A DNA stretch of 64,000 nucleotides, from assembly GCA_020630095.1 (NCBI GenBank), contig JAHDCD010000008.1:40937-104936 (forward strand). The letters are read 5' to 3'. The translations under genes were made by a program, and so were the position numbers. Positions 47,654-56,258 of this stretch are shown one piece after another. The stretch comes from Rickettsiales bacterium. Lineage in GTDB: Bacteria > Pseudomonadota > Alphaproteobacteria > Rickettsiales > UBA8987. Below the pieces are notes generated by a model that had not been told where the DNA came from, made no database searches, and saw only the letters and a program-made list of their open reading frames with translations. Positions within the stretch are counted from its first letter, which is position 1. Every line of letters begins with the position of its first letter.

Positions 47654-47696
47654 TCCCACCATTATTCGCGGAATTCTTTTCCGCTAATTTGTGGGA
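47654..47696. promoter_or_regulatory. Nested inverted repeat upstream of the autotransporter
   Basis: Outer arms TCCCAC (47654-47659) / GTGGGA (47691-47696), inner arms GCGGAA (47668-47673) / TTCCGC (47679-47684). It lies 38 nt before the autotransporter start codon and 108 nt before metW: leader hairpin or operator. Confidence 0.5.
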
Positions 47697-47803
47697 TATA
47701 ACCTTAAGGTGCATTATGTCAAACAAATTTTTAGGAAAAAGTTAATAAAATTAAGGATTTATCAGGCTTTACAAAGAATTTAACCTCCGTATCTTCATAT
47801 AAG

Positions 47804-48397
47804 ATGAACAATGAGCATCAAATAATTTATGACTATATTTCAAAGGGTTCTGCCATTTTGGACATCGGTTGTGGTACTGGTGAACTCTTAAAAAGCTTAA
47901 GAGATAAAAAAAAATGCAATGAACAGGGCATTGAGATAAACTCTGACAATGTTGCCGTGTGTTTATCACAAGGCTTATCAACCTTACAGGGTAATGCGGA
48001 TGAGGATATAAAACGCTATAAGGATAACTCGTTCGACTATGCAATTTTGTGTAATAGCCTACAAGTTATGGAAAATCCTAAACAGGTTTTAATGGAAGCC
48101 TTAAGGGTTTCAAAAGAGGTTATTATTATAACTCCCAATTTTGGACATTATAAAACTAGAGCTAGCCTTTTCTTTGGCGGTAAAATGCCGGTTACTAAGT
48201 CGTTATCTTATGAATGGTATGAAACGCCGAATATTCACTTTTCCACTATTTTGGATATGAAAAACCTAATTAATGAAGTTGGTGGAAATATAACCGAGCA
48301 GGGCTATCTTGTATCGTCATCTTCAAATTATAAGAAATCTAATAATACTTTCTTAGCAAACTTAATCGCTCGCAAAGGTGTATTTGTAGTAAGCTAA
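47804..48397 (+). CDS. metW: MetW-like methyltransferase
   Basis: 197 aa class I SAM methyltransferase fold. Motif I AILDIGCGTGELLKSL at about residue 17; the MetW signatures NSLQVMENPKQVLMEALRVS, IITPNFGHYKTRASLFFGGK, MPVTKSLSYEWYETPNIHFS are all present. MetW acts with MetX in methionine synthesis in other Proteobacteria, though its reaction is not well defined. metX, its usual neighbour, is not here. Divergent from the autotransporter. Confidence 0.9.
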   Translation: MNNEHQIIYDYISKGSAILDIGCGTGELLKSLRDKKKCNEQGIEINSDNVAVCLSQGLSTLQGNADEDIKRYKDNSFDYAILCNSLQVMENPKQVLMEALRVSKEVIIITPNFGHYKTRASLFFGGKMPVTKSLSYEWYETPNIHFSTILDMKNLINEVGGNITEQGYLVSSSSNYKKSNNTFLANLIARKGVFVVS

Positions 48398-48439
48398 AAC
48401 CTAGATGGAGGGCCGTCACCCTCAATTATTCTATCAATT

Positions 48440-48506
48440 GTTGCGCCGCGTAGCAAGTGTATCTAAAGTGCATCGTGAATAAAATGTAATTTAGAAAAGA
48501 CAATAA
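48440..48506 (-). repeat. Second copy of the TATAGT/GCTACGCGG repeat
   Basis: Reverse complement matches 4545-4611 at about 59 of 67 positions, including TGTCTTTTCTAAATTAC, ATTCACGATG and TTTAGATACACT. It lies between metW and apaG. The hairpin half seen at 4608-4631 is missing or diverged. Confidence 0.7.
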
Positions 48507-48574
48507 ACTGCCATTAGTAAGTTCATCGGCTTCCATTTTAACTAATTTATTAATTAACTGTATTAAAAAAAGCG

Positions 48575-49012
48575 TTAATTGGGCATAGATTTCTGAATGT
48601 CAGAATCTAGAGAGAATAAAGGGATATTAGCTTCAAACTTATCATCAAGTTCGATGTCCTCCATGATATATTCACCACTCATTACTCCTGAAGGCTCCAT
48701 AAGATTGGTACCAGAAGCATATTCAAAAGAACTATTAGGGTAAATTACAGGTTGTTTACCAACTACACCATCACCAACAATAGTAGATGTCATACCTTTT
48801 GAATCGGTAATATTCCATTTGCGACCTAATAGTTTTACAGGAGTTTCTTTGTGATTCTCAATCTTCACATGATAAGCAAAAGCATAATGAGCTTTCTCTG
48901 GCTCGCTTTCATTATCCAAGTAATGAGGCTTAACAGTAATCTTTATATCGTTAGTAGTAGATACAAAGTTAGATGTGTTATTAGTAGATATTTCCCTTAT
49001 AACTCTAGCCAT
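48575..49012 (-). CDS. apaG: ApaG domain protein
   Basis: 145 aa, Ig-like beta-sandwich of the ApaG/polymerase delta-interacting family; linked to divalent metal resistance by phenotype in enterics, molecular role unclear. Signature blocks: ITVKPHYLDNESEPEKAHYA, FAYHVKIENH, VKLLGRKWNITDSKG, GDGVVGKQPVIYPNSSFEYA, SGTNLMEPSGVMSGEYIM. About 15 residues longer than typical at the C-terminus. Divergent from the ATP-grasp gene with only 22 nt between start codons. Confidence 0.93.
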   Translation of the reverse strand: MARVIREISTNNTSNFVSTTNDIKITVKPHYLDNESEPEKAHYAFAYHVKIENHKETPVKLLGRKWNITDSKGMTSTIVGDGVVGKQPVIYPNSSFEYASGTNLMEPSGVMSGEYIMEDIELDDKFEANIPLFSLDSDIQKSMPN

Positions 49013-49034
49013 AGGAATAAATATATACCTAAAA

Positions 49035-50108
49035 ATGCCCTTTCGTTCAAGACTAAAAATAATAAAATATAACCTATTAAAATACAGATATTTCGAATTC
49101 TGGGGCTACTGGTTCTTTTACACCCCTGTGATAATCAATTTTTTAGTACTTTATGCGCTTAATCGTTTTAAATTTTATCCAGCTTCAGTTAATCCATGCT
49201 TAAGCCATACTAATATTATGCTAGTAGGTAAGCAGGAGATTTTTGACCTTATATCAGAGGTAAACCCTGCAAAGTTGAAATCTAAATTAATAAACAAAGA
49301 AGACAAAGATAAGCTAACGCGTGTGCTTGAATTCATGCAAAAAGAGGGCTTGGATTTTCCAATAATTATTAAACCAAACACAGGTCATCGCGGTGCAGAT
49401 GTTAAGAAGATAAGTTCAAAAAATGAATTAATTAATCACATTAAGAAGGTTAACTATAATGTTGTTATTCAACAATATTCTTCCTTTAATAAAGAGGTCG
49501 GTCTGTTCTATATGAAAGAGCCTAACAAGCCTGCATATATATATTCAGCAACTGAAAAAATATTCCCTGTTCTTATTGGTAATGGCATATCCAATGTTGA
49601 AGATTTAATTTTCAATGATTCAAGGGCTAAATATCAATCAGGAACTTATTTAAAGCGCTTTGGCAAGAAAGCTAGCCATGTTCCTAAAAAAGGCGAAAAA
49701 GTAAAACTTGTTGAATCTGGCAATCACTGCCAAGGTACAATTTTTGATGAATTACGGGATGTTAATTTTGATTCAACATTACAACGTTTAGATGAAATTG
49801 CAGGTTCAATGAATGGCTTTAATTATGGTCGTTTTGATATTAGATATAATTCTAATGAGGATCTGAAAAAGGGCATTAATTTTCAAATAGTTGAAGTAAA
49901 TGCCGCAGGTGCAGAAGCTACTCATATTTATGCACCACATATAAGTTTAATTGAAGCCTATAGAGTATTATTTAAGCAATGGCGCTTAAGCTTCAAGATA
50001 GGCAAGCATAACGTAGAGCAGGGCTCTTTCCTACCTAAGTCATGGGACGTTATAAAAGCTTCATTTACATATAAAAAATTAGCAAAAAACTATGGTCAAG
50101 CAAGTTAG
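49035..50108 (+). CDS. Membrane-anchored ATP-grasp protein
   Basis: 357 aa. N-terminal basic segment then a hydrophobic span YWFFYTPVIINFLVLYAL (about residues 29-46), so probably anchored in the inner membrane. Then an ATP-grasp core: FPIIIKPNTGHRGADVKKI with the ATP lysine, VVIQQYSSFNKEVGLFY, NYGRFDIRYNS and QIVEVNAAGAEATH with the metal-binding Glu/Asn. Resembles uncharacterised proteobacterial D-Ala-D-Ala-ligase-like proteins with the same N-terminal span (from memory). Start at the ATG at 49035; an upstream in-frame start would cross the divergent apaG. Its stop overlaps murF by 4 nt, tail to tail. Confidence 0.75.
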   Translation: MPFRSRLKIIKYNLLKYRYFEFWGYWFFYTPVIINFLVLYALNRFKFYPASVNPCLSHTNIMLVGKQEIFDLISEVNPAKLKSKLINKEDKDKLTRVLEFMQKEGLDFPIIIKPNTGHRGADVKKISSKNELINHIKKVNYNVVIQQYSSFNKEVGLFYMKEPNKPAYIYSATEKIFPVLIGNGISNVEDLIFNDSRAKYQSGTYLKRFGKKASHVPKKGEKVKLVESGNHCQGTIFDELRDVNFDSTLQRLDEIAGSMNGFNYGRFDIRYNSNEDLKKGINFQIVEVNAAGAEATHIYAPHISLIEAYRVLFKQWRLSFKIGKHNVEQGSFLPKSWDVIKASFTYKKLAKNYGQAS

Positions 50109-51295
50109 GCTACTTGAGATTTTTGCTCTGTAAGAATTGGAATTAACTTACTTAAATTGATTCCATTAGAGCCTTTAAGTAAAATTGTCGAATTTTTATA
50201 AGATTCTGTATTAATTGAAGATATTAAATCTTCGATATTCCAGAAATACCCACCGCGCATATGCATCGGAATTTCTGAGTATAAATGGTTTATCTCTTCA
50301 CCAACGCAAATAACTTCATCAATGCCATATTCAATAATCAATGGCCCAAGCTCGGCATGATATTTTTCGGAGTGATCACCAAGCTCAAGCATATCTCCCA
50401 AAATGGCAATTTTCTTACCTTCGCGTGTAGATAGATTCTTAATCGCTAAAGCCATAGAATCTGGTGATGCGTTATAACTATCATCAATTAAGGTGATATT
50501 GTTAGGTAAATCAATAGTTTGCCCTCTACCTTTTGGTAGCGTAAAGGTGCGCAATTCATCTGCATTACCATTTAAACCAACCTCATTCAAGGCGGACATT
50601 ACCAATGAAGAGTTTTGTAAACCAAAGGCTTTATCCTCAATTGTAATAACCTGCGCACAATGGCTAGATTTCTTTAACATGGTTTTCAATTCATTAATAT
50701 CTGAAGGAAAAATGCTGGTTTTAGCATATTTAAAAATATCAGATTTCTCCTCAGCCACTTCCTTTAAATTTTTGAAGTTCATCATATGCGCTGGCGCAAT
50801 AGCGGTAACTATAGCAATATCTGGCTGAAGAATTTCAGTAAGCTCAGCAATCTCGCCCTTATTATTCATACCAATTTCAAACACCGCATATTTAGTGTTA
50901 TCAGGCATGTTAGCTAAGCATAACGGCAACCCAATATGGTTATTAAAATTACCTTTTGTAGCGTAAACTTGCTTAGTGGCCTTCAGGCAATGCATAAGCA
51001 TTTCTTTGGTAGACGTTTTACCCACCGAACCCGTAATTCCTATAAATACCGCATCAGATGCTTGCCTTTTCTCACGCGCAATTTCTGTTAATGCCTCAAG
51101 TGTATCTTCAACTAAGATTAACTGCTTAGCCTGTTCCTCGGTAATATTGTAATCTCTATTCTCAGAAACAATCGCGCCCTTCGCGCCATTTTCAAATGCT
51201 TTTTCAATAAAATCATGCCCATTAAAGTTTTCACCTTCAAGCGCAACGAAAATATCGCCGTCATTAATTGTTCGAGTGTCTATAGAAAAACCCAT
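50105..51295 (-). CDS. murF: UDP-N-acetylmuramoyl-tripeptide--D-alanyl-D-alanine ligase
   Basis: Adds D-Ala-D-Ala to the UDP-muramyl tripeptide, last cytoplasmic step of peptidoglycan precursor synthesis. P-loop GITGSVGKTSTKEML, KGNFNNHIGLPL, EIGMNNKGEIAEL, and LIDDSYNASPDSM. From the ATG at 51295 it has 396 aa and starts GFSIDTRTINDGDIFVALEG, lacking about 20 residues of the usual N-terminus. A GTG at 51379 would add 28 residues but leaves no room before secB and does not look MurF-like. It is apart from the mra/dcw cluster. Confidence 0.93.
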   Translation of the reverse strand: MGFSIDTRTINDGDIFVALEGENFNGHDFIEKAFENGAKGAIVSENRDYNITEEQAKQLILVEDTLEALTEIAREKRQASDAVFIGITGSVGKTSTKEMLMHCLKATKQVYATKGNFNNHIGLPLCLANMPDNTKYAVFEIGMNNKGEIAELTEILQPDIAIVTAIAPAHMMNFKNLKEVAEEKSDIFKYAKTSIFPSDINELKTMLKKSSHCAQVITIEDKAFGLQNSSLVMSALNEVGLNGNADELRTFTLPKGRGQTIDLPNNITLIDDSYNASPDSMALAIKNLSTREGKKIAILGDMLELGDHSEKYHAELGPLIIEYGIDEVICVGEEINHLYSEIPMHMRGGYFWNIEDLISSINTESYKNSTILLKGSNGINLSKLIPILTEQKSQVA

Positions 51296-51380
51296 AAAAC
51301 TATAAATAACAAAAATTTGAACATTTTTAAAGTGATATTTATCTTGATAAACCTCACCGCTAAAGTATTCATGTACCACT

Positions 51381-51860
51381 ATGGCAAAAGAAGAGAAAAA
51401 TACACAAGAAAAAATCGTTCAAAACAGGGCTCAATATATAAAAGACCTATCGTTTGAGAACCCAAAAGCACCTAATTCAATTTCAAATCCTGAGTCGCGC
51501 CCTCAAATTGATATCAGTGTTGATGTGAAGGCAATGAAAATTGGTAAAGCAGATTTTGAAGTTATCTTAACAGTAAATACTACCGCAAAAACGGCAGATG
51601 AAACTCTATTCATCATTGAGCTTACTTATGGTGGTTTATTTAATATCCAAGGCTTTGCAGAAGAAGAATTACAACCAATTCTATTAATCCACTGCCCAAC
51701 GCTTTTATTCCCATATGCTCGTCGTGTAATTTCAGACTGCACCCGCGATGGCGGCTTACCACCATTAATGGTAGACCCAATCGATTTCGCAGCTTTATAC
51801 AAGCAACGCGTTGAAGAGGCTGCCAAGGCACAAGCCGAGCAAGCCGCTAACGATAAATAA
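51381..51860 (+). CDS. secB: Protein-export chaperone SecB
   Basis: Tetrameric cytosolic chaperone that hands preproteins to SecA. 159 aa. RAQYIKDLSFENPKAP at the N-terminus, ADETLFIIELTYGGLFNIQG, LLIHCPTLLFPYARRVISD and GGLPPLMVDPIDFAALY are diagnostic. Divergent from murF; lysA follows after 13 nt. Confidence 0.97.
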   Translation: MAKEEKNTQEKIVQNRAQYIKDLSFENPKAPNSISNPESRPQIDISVDVKAMKIGKADFEVILTVNTTAKTADETLFIIELTYGGLFNIQGFAEEELQPILLIHCPTLLFPYARRVISDCTRDGGLPPLMVDPIDFAALYKQRVEEAAKAQAEQAANDK

Positions 51861-51873
51861 TCACGCTTAGGTT

Positions 51874-53112
51874 ATGGATCATTTCGAATATAAAGATGGT
51901 GTTTTACACGCCGAAAACACACCTATTGCAGATATTGTTAACGAGGTTGGAACGCCGTTCTATTGTTATTCTAAGGCGACGTTTGAACGTCATTTTAATG
52001 TATTTAGTAAATCATTTTCTGAGCTTAATAATTTCCTTTGTTGTTTCGCGGTAAAAGCTAATAGCAACGTAGAAATTTTAAAACTACTTGGCTCACTAGG
52101 TTCAGGCGCGGATACTGTATCTCAAGGTGAAATAATGCGCGCCTTAAAAGCGGGCATTAGCCCATCAAAAATCGTATTTTCGGGCGTTGGTAAAACTAAA
52201 GAAGAAATCGCCTACGCACTGAATAAGGGCATTAAGCAATTCAATGTTGAAAGCCGTGAGGAGCTTATATCTATAAATGAAGTAGCGGGTACGCTGGGTA
52301 AAAAAGCCCCTGTAGCATTCAGAATTAATCCAGATGTTGCTGCTGAAACGCATGAAAAAATCTCAACTGGCAGGGCGCGCGATAAATTTGGCATTGCATG
52401 GCAGTCAGCCGAAGAAGTTTATCAACTAGCAGGTTCGCTAGATAATATTGAAGTTAAGGGCATAACAACCCATATCGGTTCGCAATTAACTAAACTTAGC
52501 CCTTTCGAGCAAGCGTTCGACAAAATAATCGACATGGTAAAAGGCCTGCGCGAGCAAGGTCATAATATTGAAACATTAGATTTAGGCGGTGGGCTAGGCA
52601 TCACTTACGATGGTGAAACGCCACCAACACCATCTAACTATGCCGCAATGATATGTAGTAAAGTTAAAGATTTAGATGTTCAGCTTATTCTTGAACCGGG
52701 TAGATTGATCGCAGGTAACGCGGGCATTTTAGTTTCATCGGTAATTTATCTAAAGAAAACTCAGGAAAAGAATTTTTTAGTTATTGATGCCGCAATGAAC
52801 GACCTTGCACGCCCAGCTTTATACGATGCGTATCATAAAATTATCCCTACTAATGAACCTAAAAAAGGCGATGAACTTATTGATATGGAAATTGTAGGCC
52901 CAGTATGTGAAACTGGCGATATTATGGGTAAGGATAGAAAGCTACCTGAACTTGAGCCAGAAGAGCTAATAGCTATCCGCTCCGCCGGTGCATATGGTGC
53001 AACTATGAGCTCAACTTATAACTCTAGGCCTCTAGCAACGGAAGTTCTTGTAGATGGCGACTCATACGAAATCATCCGTCAACGCCAAACTTACGAAGAT
53101 TTAATTGGTTAA
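51874..53112 (+). CDS. lysA: Diaminopimelate decarboxylase
   Basis: PLP enzyme converting meso-diaminopimelate to L-lysine. 412 aa. PLP lysine in FAVKANSN, GGGLGITYDG glycine loop, EPGRLIAGNAGIL, and GPVCETGDIMGKDR with the active-site Cys from the other subunit. Ends overlapping the convergent hisH by 4 nt. Confidence 0.97.
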   Translation: MDHFEYKDGVLHAENTPIADIVNEVGTPFYCYSKATFERHFNVFSKSFSELNNFLCCFAVKANSNVEILKLLGSLGSGADTVSQGEIMRALKAGISPSKIVFSGVGKTKEEIAYALNKGIKQFNVESREELISINEVAGTLGKKAPVAFRINPDVAAETHEKISTGRARDKFGIAWQSAEEVYQLAGSLDNIEVKGITTHIGSQLTKLSPFEQAFDKIIDMVKGLREQGHNIETLDLGGGLGITYDGETPPTPSNYAAMICSKVKDLDVQLILEPGRLIAGNAGILVSSVIYLKKTQEKNFLVIDAAMNDLARPALYDAYHKIIPTNEPKKGDELIDMEIVGPVCETGDIMGKDRKLPELEPEELIAIRSAGAYGATMSSTYNSRPLATEVLVDGDSYEIIRQRQTYEDLIG

Positions 53113-53831
53113 ATTTTAAGGAAGTTCTCAATTAATTTTAAACCAGCGGTAGCAGATTTCTCAGGGTGGAACTGCACCCCATAAATATTCCCTTTTTGTA
53201 CCGCGCATGGAAAGTTAAAGCCATAATCACAAGTAGCGGTTACGCATTCATTATCACTCATTGCATATGAGTGTACAAAATAAAAATCCTCTGAATCTTC
53301 AATAGTATTAAAAATTTCAGACTCTTTACCTTGTAAAACCTCATTCCAACCCATATGCGGAATTTTGACAAAGTCATCGCGAGGAGCATCAGCGACGTGG
53401 CGATCCATCAACGAATTCGTAGGCTTGGAAAGATCTGTTAATGGATTGCTTCGCCTAAGGGCTCGCAATGACGAATCAAAATAATCGTTTAAATGTATAA
53501 CTTCAGCACCTTCAATTAATCCTAAACCTTCAAACTCGCCATTTTCATATCCGCGTTCAGCTAGTAATTGCATGCCAACGCAAATACCTAAAAACGGCCT
53601 TTTAAGCTCGTTACAATATTTTTTGATAGCATCTTCCAGTCCTTCAATGGCACGTAATCCTTGTGCGCAGTCGCCAAATGCACCAACTCCAGGAAGAATT
53701 ACATGGCTAGATTCCAGAATGTCTGCAGGATTATTGGTAATTTTATAATCTTTACCGCCAGCAACCTTAGCTACAGCCTTCGCAATGGAGTGTATATTAC
53801 CCGCACCGTAATCTATGATTGAAATGGACAT
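53109..53831 (-). CDS. hisH: Imidazole glycerol phosphate synthase, glutaminase subunit, with inserted palindromic element
   Basis: Glutaminase that feeds ammonia to HisF in histidine synthesis. 240 aa versus about 200-215 usual. Catalytic residues are intact: Cys in GICVGMQLL, His/Glu in GVQFHPEKS, and the oxyanion block ILPGVGAFG. Between GLGLIEGAEV and KIPHMGWNEV, about 35-40 residues (DSSLRALRRSNPLTDLS ... MDRHVADAPRDD) are absent from the family and are encoded by a repeat with terminal inverted repeats (53373-53473). The frame is kept. Start at the ATG at 53831 (MSISIIDYGAGN); an upstream in-frame codon would add eight residues. Confidence 0.93.
   Translation of the reverse strand: MSISIIDYGAGNIHSIAKAVAKVAGGKDYKITNNPADILESSHVILPGVGAFGDCAQGLRAIEGLEDAIKKYCNELKRPFLGICVGMQLLAERGYENGEFEGLGLIEGAEVIHLNDYFDSSLRALRRSNPLTDLSKPTNSLMDRHVADAPRDDFVKIPHMGWNEVLQGKESEIFNTIEDSEDFYFVHSYAMSDNECVTATCDYGFNFPCAVQKGNIYGVQFHPEKSATAGLKLIENFLKI
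53373..53473. repeat. Palindromic element inserted in hisH
   Basis: Ends GTCATCGCGAG (53373-53383) and CTCGCAATGAC (53462-53472) are inverted at 10 of 11 positions. Internal text GACGTGGCGATCCA and GGATTGCTTCGCC is the common CGTCATTGCGAG-type repeat seen across Alphaproteobacteria and Rickettsiales (from memory). About 101 bp; adds roughly 34 codons in frame with no stop. Confidence 0.8.
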
Positions 53832-53860
53832 AGCTAATATATATAATGTAGCCACTCGTA

Positions 53861-54838
53861 ATGCTCAAGCCAATTAAAATAGGTAATATAGAACTAGATG
53901 GTAATGCCATTCTTGCGCCCCTTTCCGGCGTAACGGACTACCCATATAGAAAGCTCGTTAAGAAATACGGCGCGCCCTTGGTTGTATCCGAAATGATAGC
54001 AAGCCGCGCAATGATATTAGAAACACGCGAATCTTTACGCAAAGCGGGAAATACGCACGAAGAGGAATTTCCAATGTCAGTTCAACTTGCAGGTTGCGAC
54101 CCTGAAGTTATGGCAGAAGCGGCAAGGTTAAATGAAGATAGGGGAGCAAATATTGTTGATATCAACTTTGGTTGCCCAGTTAAAAAGGTAGTTGGGGGCC
54201 ATGCGGGTTCAGCTATGATGCGCGACGAAGTAAAAGCTCACCATGTGTTAGAGGCAACAGTTAACGCAGTAAAAGTGCCGGTTACTCTTAAAATGCGCAT
54301 GGGCTGGGATAATAATTCTCTTAACGCGCCGGAGCTAGCACGTATTGCAGAAGAATGCGGCATCCAAATGTTAACTATCCATGGGCGCACACGTTGCCAA
54401 ATGTATCGTGGTTCAGCAGATTGGGAGTTTGTACAAAAAGTTAAAGATGCGGTAAATATCCCTGTAATTGTAAATGGCGATATTAACACGCTAGATGACA
54501 TTGATAACGCGCTACAACAATCGGGCGCTGATGGCGTAATGATTGGTCGCGGAACTTATGGTAAGCCGTGGTTTATCCGCGACGCGGATAATTATATAAA
54601 AACCGGTAAGCGCGCGGCTCATATGCCAGAAATAAAAGAAGTTCGTGAAACTATTTTAGAGCATTACGAGCATATTCTAGAACATTACGGCGAGCGTATA
54701 GGCGTTAAACAAGCGCGTAAGCATGTTGCATGGTACGCCCACGGTATGCGCGGCGCAGCTGAATTCCGTAATAATGTTATGAAAATCTCTGATTCAAAGG
54801 ATGTAAAGAAATACATCAGAGATTTCTTCAAAGATTAA
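53861..54838 (+). CDS. dusB: tRNA-dihydrouridine synthase B
   Basis: FMN enzyme reducing uridine to dihydrouridine at position 17 of tRNAs. 325 aa. [51 protein letters not shown] with the catalytic Cys, [42 protein letters not shown]. Divergent from hisH, with TATAAT at 53840-53845 as a possible -10. dusB next to ntrB or his genes is seen in other Alphaproteobacteria. Confidence 0.96.
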   Translation: MLKPIKIGNIELDGNAILAPLSGVTDYPYRKLVKKYGAPLVVSEMIASRAMILETRESLRKAGNTHEEEFPMSVQLAGCDPEVMAEAARLNEDRGANIVDINFGCPVKKVVGGHAGSAMMRDEVKAHHVLEATVNAVKVPVTLKMRMGWDNNSLNAPELARIAEECGIQMLTIHGRTRCQMYRGSADWEFVQKVKDAVNIPVIVNGDINTLDDIDNALQQSGADGVMIGRGTYGKPWFIRDADNYIKTGKRAAHMPEIKEVRETILEHYEHILEHYGERIGVKQARKHVAWYAHGMRGAAEFRNNVMKISDSKDVKKYIRDFFKD

Positions 54839-54863
54839 TTTCTTCAATAAAAATTCAGGCAAT

Positions 54864-54895
54864 AAAAAAGGGCTGCAAATAAGCAACCCTTTTCT
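54864..54895. terminator. Bidirectional terminator dusB / lipoprotein
   Basis: AAAAGGG-C-TGC (54866-54876) pairs with GCA-A-CCCTTTT (54883-54893), loop AAATAA; A-run on one side and T-run on the other serve both converging genes. Confidence 0.85.
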
Positions 54896-54932
54896 AAATC
54901 TCTAATTCTCAGAATCTCTAAATCTCTAGGAC

Positions 54933-55928
54933 TTATTTCATTCTATAGAATTCAACTAACTCGTACTGACCGTTAGGTAAGCGTACTGATTTACCTTCAT
55001 ATACTCTACCATCGTCGATGTATAATCTAGCTTTCTCATCAGTTACAACAGAACCTTCAGGAAGTTCAGCAACAGTTTTCTGTACTAAACCAGCAGGTAA
55101 TGGTTGCTCAACAACTGCAGGAGCATGGTTATGACCTTGTGCGTAAGCACCATGATCATGAACTGTACCATCTGCATGGTTATGAGAATAGTTAATTACA
55201 GTAGGAGCATGGTTATGACCTTGTGCGTAAGCACCATGATCGTGAACTGTACCATCTGCATGGTTATGAGAATAATTAACTACAACAGGTGCTTGCTGTT
55301 TAGGAGCTACATAGTAGCAACCCTTCTTCATAGCGCCATCAATTGAGTTACTGCCACACATTGCAGATTTAGTAGCACCAGCTAAGTCATAATTAAGGAT
55401 ATATTTAACACGTTTAACAACACGAGAAGCATTACCACAATTTTCAGTATTTTCAGTACCTACTGCACAATCAGCCGCAACCATATGTTGGCCTTGGTGT
55501 TGAGATAAGTCAACCGAAGGAACTGAAACTACGTTAGTAGCAGGAGCCGCAACAATAGTAGTAGAAGGAATTGAAGTAGTTTCTTCAACTGTTACAGATG
55601 TTGGAGCTGTTGTTGGAACCGCGTAGCTTACATTAGGAATGTTAACATTTACACCAGCAGTCGAAACGCTAGGAACATTAAGATTAACCGCAGGTGCTGA
55701 AACCGTTGGTGTTGTGTAATTAATTTCTGGAACAGTAACCGTGCCAGTTGTAGGTGCTACATTATAAGAAGCATCTTCTTTAGTTACGTTTACTACAGAT
55801 ACATTCTCAGGTGCAAGGGTAGTTACTTCTGTAACCACTTCTTCATCCTCAGAACCTTGAAACCATGAACAGCTGGATACAGCCATCACGGTAGTTATTG
55901 CCAAAGCATTTATTAAAAACTTATTCAT
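54933..55928 (-). CDS. Lipoprotein with His-rich tandem repeat
   Basis: 331 aa. Lipobox AVSSC with Cys at residue 20, so a lipid-anchored envelope protein. Residues 45-140 are a Val/Thr/Pro-rich linker of repeated NVP/NYTTP-like units. Residues about 215-270 hold two near-identical 28-residue repeats, each with NYSHNHADGTVHDHGAYAQG and HNHAP, giving about 14 histidines that could bind Zn, Ni or Cu. A C-terminal block LYIDDGRVYEGKSVRLPNGQ is similar to the tail of the next lipoprotein upstream. Two pairs of cysteines in the middle (DCAVGTENTENCGN, MCGSNS...GCYY) may form disulfides. Function unknown; periplasmic metal buffer is an inference. Confidence 0.75.
   Translation of the reverse strand: MNKFLINALAITTVMAVSSCSWFQGSEDEEVVTEVTTLAPENVSVVNVTKEDASYNVAPTTGTVTVPEINYTTPTVSAPAVNLNVPSVSTAGVNVNIPNVSYAVPTTAPTSVTVEETTSIPSTTIVAAPATNVVSVPSVDLSQHQGQHMVAADCAVGTENTENCGNASRVVKRVKYILNYDLAGATKSAMCGSNSIDGAMKKGCYYVAPKQQAPVVVNYSHNHADGTVHDHGAYAQGHNHAPTVINYSHNHADGTVHDHGAYAQGHNHAPAVVEQPLPAGLVQKTVAELPEGSVVTDEKARLYIDDGRVYEGKSVRLPNGQYELVEFYRMK
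55120..55287 (-). repeat. 84-bp tandem duplication in the lipoprotein gene
   Basis: Two 84-bp units (55120-55203, 55204-55287) that differ at only a few positions, including a synonymous change in a His-Asp codon. A recent slippage or unequal-recombination product. Confidence 0.85.
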
Positions 55929-55985
55929 TTTACACTACTCCAATTTACTTAATCTTGCACTTAAGTTTAGTTGTTATTTTTTATT

Positions 55986-56258
55986 TTAGTTAGCTACTTT
56001 ATTACCTGTAAACTGTTCAGCTCTACCTTTGAACACTTTACCATCTTCCGTTACTAAGATAGCATTCGGAGAATCAGCCTGTACTTTCTTATATACAGTC
56101 TTCTTCACTACCTTCTTAGTACGAGATGCCGGTGCATTTTCCCAAGGGCAAATATAAGATGCCGTATCTTCATTATAACGAAGAGTCGGTACATCGCACG
56201 CTGACAACGCGAAAGTTGAAATTGATAACACTAATGCTAGTTTGATATTTTTATACAT
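55986..56258 (-). CDS. Small lipoprotein
   Basis: 90 aa from the ATG at 56258 (MYKNIKLALVLSISTF). Lipobox LSAC gives a lipid anchor. Basic middle (RTKKVVKKTVYKKVQ) and C-terminal ILVTEDGKVFKGRAEQF, a strand-turn-strand block like that ending the neighbouring lipoprotein. A GTG four codons earlier is an alternative start. 57 nt separate it from the downstream lipoprotein, so both are probably one operon. Family not recognised. Confidence 0.65.
   Translation of the reverse strand: MYKNIKLALVLSISTFALSACDVPTLRYNEDTASYICPWENAPASRTKKVVKKTVYKKVQADSPNAILVTEDGKVFKGRAEQFTGNKVAN

Noticed and set aside
55120..55287. CRISPR-like direct repeat
   Set aside because: Only two contiguous units with no spacers, in frame in a lipoprotein; no CRISPR array or cas gene seen in the window.
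55104..55346. Plus-strand frame with two repeats opposite the His-rich lipoprotein
   Set aside because: Shadow of the 84-bp tandem duplication on the coding strand.
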